Source of the DNA: Streptacidiphilus melanogenes
Lineage (GTDB): Bacteria > Actinomycetota > Actinomycetes > Streptomycetales > Streptomycetaceae
DNA length: 42,068 nucleotides
Assembly (NCBI RefSeq): GCF_000787835.1
Contig: NZ_BBPP01000015.1
Coordinates: 120,158 to 162,225 of the forward strand
Direction of reading: 5' to 3'
Shown: in pieces, positions 39,396-42,068 of the stretch
Layout: each line of letters begins with the position of its first letter
How positions within the stretch are numbered: the stretch's first letter is position 1
The notes under the pieces: model-generated
What the model was told of the DNA's origin: nothing
Seen by the model: the letters and a program-made list of their open reading frames with translations, nothing else
Database searches by the model: none
Made by a program: the position numbers and the translations under genes

Positions 39396-41471
39396 ATGAC
39401 AGCATCCCCGGACGGCCGGCTCGACCCACAGTACGAAGCAGAGCCGGCCGCGGAGGGCACCACCACGGAGTCGGAGACGACCCGCCTGGCGCGCGAGACG
39501 CTCGCCAGGGCCACCACCCACCTACTCGGCCTCCAGGACGGGACCGGCTGGTGGAAGGGCAACCTGGAGACCAACGTCACCATGGACGCCGAGGACCTGC
39601 TGCTCCGTCAGTTCCTCGGGATCCGCACGGAGGAGCAGACGCGCGCGACCGCGGACTGGATCCGCTCGCAGCAGGGGGAGGACGGCACCTGGGCCACCTT
39701 CTACGGCGGCCCGTCGGAGCTGTCCACGACGGTCGAGGCGTACGTCGCGCTGAAGCTCGCCGGTGACGACCCGGAGGCGCCGCACATGAAGCGGGCCTCG
39801 CGCTGGATCCGCGAGCAGGGGGGTATCGCCGCCACCCGGGTCTTCACCCGGATCTGGCTGGCGCTGTTCGGCTGGTGGCCCTGGGAGCGGCTGCCGGAGC
39901 TGCCGCCGGAGGTCATCTTCCTGCCGCGCAACTTCCCGCTCAACATCTACTCGTTCGGCTGCTGGGCCCGGCAGACCATCGTGCCGCTGACGGTCGTCTC
40001 CGCACACCGCCCGGTGCGGCCCGCGCCGTTCGGCCTCGACGAGCTGCACACCGACCCGGCCAATCCGTACCGCAGCCGCCCGATCGCGCCCGCCTACACC
40101 TGGGACGGCTTCTTCCACCGCCTCGACAAGGCGCTGCACTACTACCACAAGATGCCGGTCAAGTCGCTGCGCCGACTGGCGTTGCAGCAGGCCGCGCGGT
40201 GGATCGTCGAGCGGCAGGAGGCCGACGGCTGCTGGGGCGGCATCCAGCCTCCGGCCGTCTACTCGCTGATCGCCCTGCACCTGCTCGGCTACGACATGGA
40301 CCACCCGGTCATGAAGGCCGGCCTTGCCGCCTTCGACCGCTTCACCGTCCACACGGACGAGGGCCACCGCTGGATCGAGGCCTGCCAGTCGCCGGTCTGG
40401 GACACCTGCCTGGCGCTGATCGCGCTCGCCGACGCGGGCCTCCCGGCCGACCACGAGGCGCTCGTGCGGGCCACCGACTGGCTGCTCGGCGAGGAGGTGC
40501 TGCGCCGCGGCGACTGGGCCGTGCAGCGGCCCGACCTCCCGGCCGGCGGTTGGGCGTTCGAGTTCGACAACGACAACTACCCCGACATCGACGACACCGC
40601 CGAGGTCGTCCTCGCGCTGCGCCGCGTCGCCCACCCCGAGCCGGGCAAGGTCGCCGGGGCGACCCGCCGCGGCATCGACTGGGTGCTGGGGATGCAGTCC
40701 AAGAACGGCGCCTGGGCGGCGTTCGACGTCGACAACACCTCGACGCTGCCGAACAAGCTGCCCTTCTGCGACTTCGGCGAGGTCGTCGACCCGCCGAGCG
40801 CGGACGTCACCGCGCACGTCGTCGAGATGCTCGCCGCCGACGGCAAGGCCGGGGACCCGCGCACCCGCCGCGGCATCGACTGGCTGCTGAAGGAGCAGGA
40901 GGAGGACGGCTCCTGGTTCGGCCGCTGGGGCACCAACTACGTCTACGGCGTGGGTTCGGTCGTCCCGGCGCTGGTGGCGGCGGGCCTGCCGACGGAGCAC
41001 CGCTCCGTCCGGCGGGCCGTGGCGTGGCTCACGGAGAAGCAGAACGCCGACGGCGGCTGGGGCGAGGACATGCGCTCGTACCAGGACAAGTCCTGGGCCG
41101 GCCGCGGCACGTCGACGGCCTCGCAGACGGCGTGGGCGCTGATGGCGCTGCTGGCCGCCGGCGAGACCGGCGAGGTCGTGGACCGGGGCGTGCGGTGGCT
41201 GGCCGAGACGCAGCTGCCCGAGGGCACGTGGGACGAGCCGGAGTTCACCGGGACGGGCTTCCCGTGGGACTTCAGCATCAACTACAACCTCTACCGGCTC
41301 GTCTTCCCGGTCACGGCCCTGGGCCGCTACCTGTACGGAACACCGCACCTGACGCCGAGCGAGCTGGACCACGATGCCCTGCGCAACGTCCCGGCCCCGA
41401 CCGGCGGTGCCTCGGACGCCCCGGCCCCCAGGCGGCTGCTGCCCTCCCTGGCGGGCAGGCGACTTCGATGA
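39396..41471 (+). CDS. shc: Squalene-hopene cyclase
   Basis: A 691-residue cyclase of full family length. The catalytic acid motif DIDDTA lies at residues 397-402, with the protonating Asp in its centre. Repeated QW-type motifs ('QQGEDGTWATFYGG', 'QEADGCWGG', 'QSKNGAWAAFD', 'QEEDGSWFGRWG', 'QNADGGWGEDM', 'QLPEGTWDE') brace the two alpha-barrels. 'FPWDFSINYNLYRLVFPVTALGRYL' is the conserved C-terminal end. The enzyme sits in the membrane monolayer and converts squalene to hopene or diplopterol. The ATG was chosen for GGGAGAGG 7 nt upstream. Its last codon overlaps hpnG by 4 bp. Confidence 0.97.
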   Translation: MTASPDGRLDPQYEAEPAAEGTTTESETTRLARETLARATTHLLGLQDGTGWWKGNLETNVTMDAEDLLLRQFLGIRTEEQTRATADWIRSQQGEDGTWATFYGGPSELSTTVEAYVALKLAGDDPEAPHMKRASRWIREQGGIAATRVFTRIWLALFGWWPWERLPELPPEVIFLPRNFPLNIYSFGCWARQTIVPLTVVSAHRPVRPAPFGLDELHTDPANPYRSRPIAPAYTWDGFFHRLDKALHYYHKMPVKSLRRLALQQAARWIVERQEADGCWGGIQPPAVYSLIALHLLGYDMDHPVMKAGLAAFDRFTVHTDEGHRWIEACQSPVWDTCLALIALADAGLPADHEALVRATDWLLGEEVLRRGDWAVQRPDLPAGGWAFEFDNDNYPDIDDTAEVVLALRRVAHPEPGKVAGATRRGIDWVLGMQSKNGAWAAFDVDNTSTLPNKLPFCDFGEVVDPPSADVTAHVVEMLAADGKAGDPRTRRGIDWLLKEQEEDGSWFGRWGTNYVYGVGSVVPALVAAGLPTEHRSVRRAVAWLTEKQNADGGWGEDMRSYQDKSWAGRGTSTASQTAWALMALLAAGETGEVVDRGVRWLAETQLPEGTWDEPEFTGTGFPWDFSINYNLYRLVFPVTALGRYLYGTPHLTPSELDHDALRNVPAPTGGASDAPAPRRLLPSLAGRRLR

Positions 41472-42055
41472 CCGGCGATAGATCCGCGCCTCTTGTGGCG
41501 TGCGCACTCGGGATCGAGGCGCTCGCGCTGCGAGAGGCGCGGCCGGTCAGGACCGGAATGGGACCGGCGCGCGCGGAGCGCGCCATGCGGGAGACACTGC
41601 GTGCGCGGGCGCACGCGCCCTCCGCGCTGGTCTTCGCGGGCCTCGGTGCGTCCGTCGTCACGGGAATCCGTCCAGGGGACGTCGTGATCGCCACCGAGGT
41701 GCGCGACGATCGTGGCGTGGTCGCGGAAAGCACCCCCAAGCTGCTCGAACAGTCGCTCGTGGAGGCCGGGCTGAGCGTGCACCAGGGGGTGCTCCACTCC
41801 AGCGACCACGTGGTGCGCGGAGCCGAGCGCACCCGCCTCGCCGAGGCGGGCATCACCTGCGTGGACATGGAGACCGCCGCCGTCTGCCGCGCCGCGCCGG
41901 GCGTGCCCGTGCTGTCCGTCCGCGTCGTCGTGGACACACCCGAGTACGAGCTGGTCCGCCCGGCCACGCTCACGCACGGTATTCGCGCGCTGCGCGCGCT
42001 CAAACAGGTCGGGACGGTGCTCGCGACCTGGCACCCGAACGTTGTTGTGGAATGA
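41468..42055 (+). CDS. hpnG: Hopanoid side-chain phosphorylase/nucleosidase HpnG
   Basis: A 195-residue phosphorylase-superfamily protein: 'LVACALGIEALALREARPVRTGMGPARAERAM' (phosphate-binding Gly-rich start), 'ALVFAGLGASVVTGIRPGDVVIATEV' and 'AGITCVDMETAAVCRAA' (the E-x-A pocket). In hopanoid producers HpnG removes adenine from adenosylhopane. It starts in the shc stop (ATGA). GAGGAG at 42054-42059, at the very end of the window, is a ribosome site for a following gene, expected from the usual order to be hpnH (the adenosylhopane synthase), which is not visible here. Confidence 0.9.
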   Translation: MTGDRSAPLVACALGIEALALREARPVRTGMGPARAERAMRETLRARAHAPSALVFAGLGASVVTGIRPGDVVIATEVRDDRGVVAESTPKLLEQSLVEAGLSVHQGVLHSSDHVVRGAERTRLAEAGITCVDMETAAVCRAAPGVPVLSVRVVVDTPEYELVRPATLTHGIRALRALKQVGTVLATWHPNVVVE

Positions 42056-42068
42056 GGAGCGTCCTGCC

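Noticed and set aside
1-42068. CRISPR arrays, tRNA or rRNA genes, insertion sequences, integrases and phage genes
   Set aside because: I saw no regularly spaced repeats, cloverleaf sequences with CCA-type ends, transposase motifs or direct repeats flanking a block; the accessory genes look chromosomal in base use.

Overview
The window looks like a chromosomal segment of a high-GC actinomycete, most likely Streptomycetaceae (Streptomyces, Kitasatospora or Streptacidiphilus). The codon third positions are almost all G or C. GTG starts, ATGA stop/start couplings, TAnnnT-type -10 boxes close to start codons and Sec/Tat/lipoprotein signals rich in Ala are frequent. A hopanoid operon of Streptomyces-type order closes the right end. 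I saw no rRNA, tRNA, CRISPR array, transposase, integrase or attachment site. No gap between genes exceeds about 240 bp.

Layout. (1) 1-3.6 kb: the start of an unidentified gene, a SRPBCC protein, a Uma2-family protein, a short-chain dehydrogenase and a divergent cytochrome P450. (2) 3.7-13.3 kb: a frameshifted Tat-exported flavin amine oxidase, a TetR regulator and a divergent operon. The operon encodes a YtcJ/NfdA-like amidohydrolase, a lipoprotein binding protein, two Dpp-type permeases and two Dpp-type ATPases. (3) 13.4-16.1 kb: a Tat-type molybdopterin oxidoreductase with a b-type cytochrome, a TIGR03086 protein and a small TetR. (4) 16.1-24.2 kb: a second, paralogous cassette with the same order, TetR / amidohydrolase / binding protein / permease / permease / ATPase / ATPase. 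(5) 24.2-32.7 kb: a secreted GH5 enzyme, a winged-helix protein, a membrane protein, a 95-aa protein, an NTF2-like protein, an Ala/Ser-rich lipoprotein, a CocE/NonD hydrolase, a PNPOx-like flavoprotein and another TetR. (6) 32.8-34.6 kb: a two-gene polysaccharide-type export ABC transporter ending in a strong terminator. (7) 34.8-42.06 kb: hpnC, hpnD, hpnE, a polyprenyl diphosphate synthase, shc and hpnG, cut by the window edge before the next gene.

Main reading. The two amidohydrolase-ABC cassettes are tandem paralogues that probably import and hydrolyse two related families of amide- or formamide-like compounds. In the first cassette the same 29-bp near-palindrome, overlapping a TTGACA -35 box in both places, lies in front of the amidohydrolase operon and in front of the amine oxidase. 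One TetR therefore probably controls uptake, hydrolysis and amine oxidation together. The amine oxidase reading frame is broken exactly at a perfect GGTCACC/GGTGACC inverted repeat. The second cassette has a different operator (9-bp arms), so the two paralogues appear to answer to different signals. The substrates cannot be read from the sequence.

The hopanoid operon encodes the HpnCDE route from farnesyl diphosphate to squalene, cyclisation by Shc, and the first side-chain processing step (HpnG). Its genes are mostly coupled by 4-bp overlaps.
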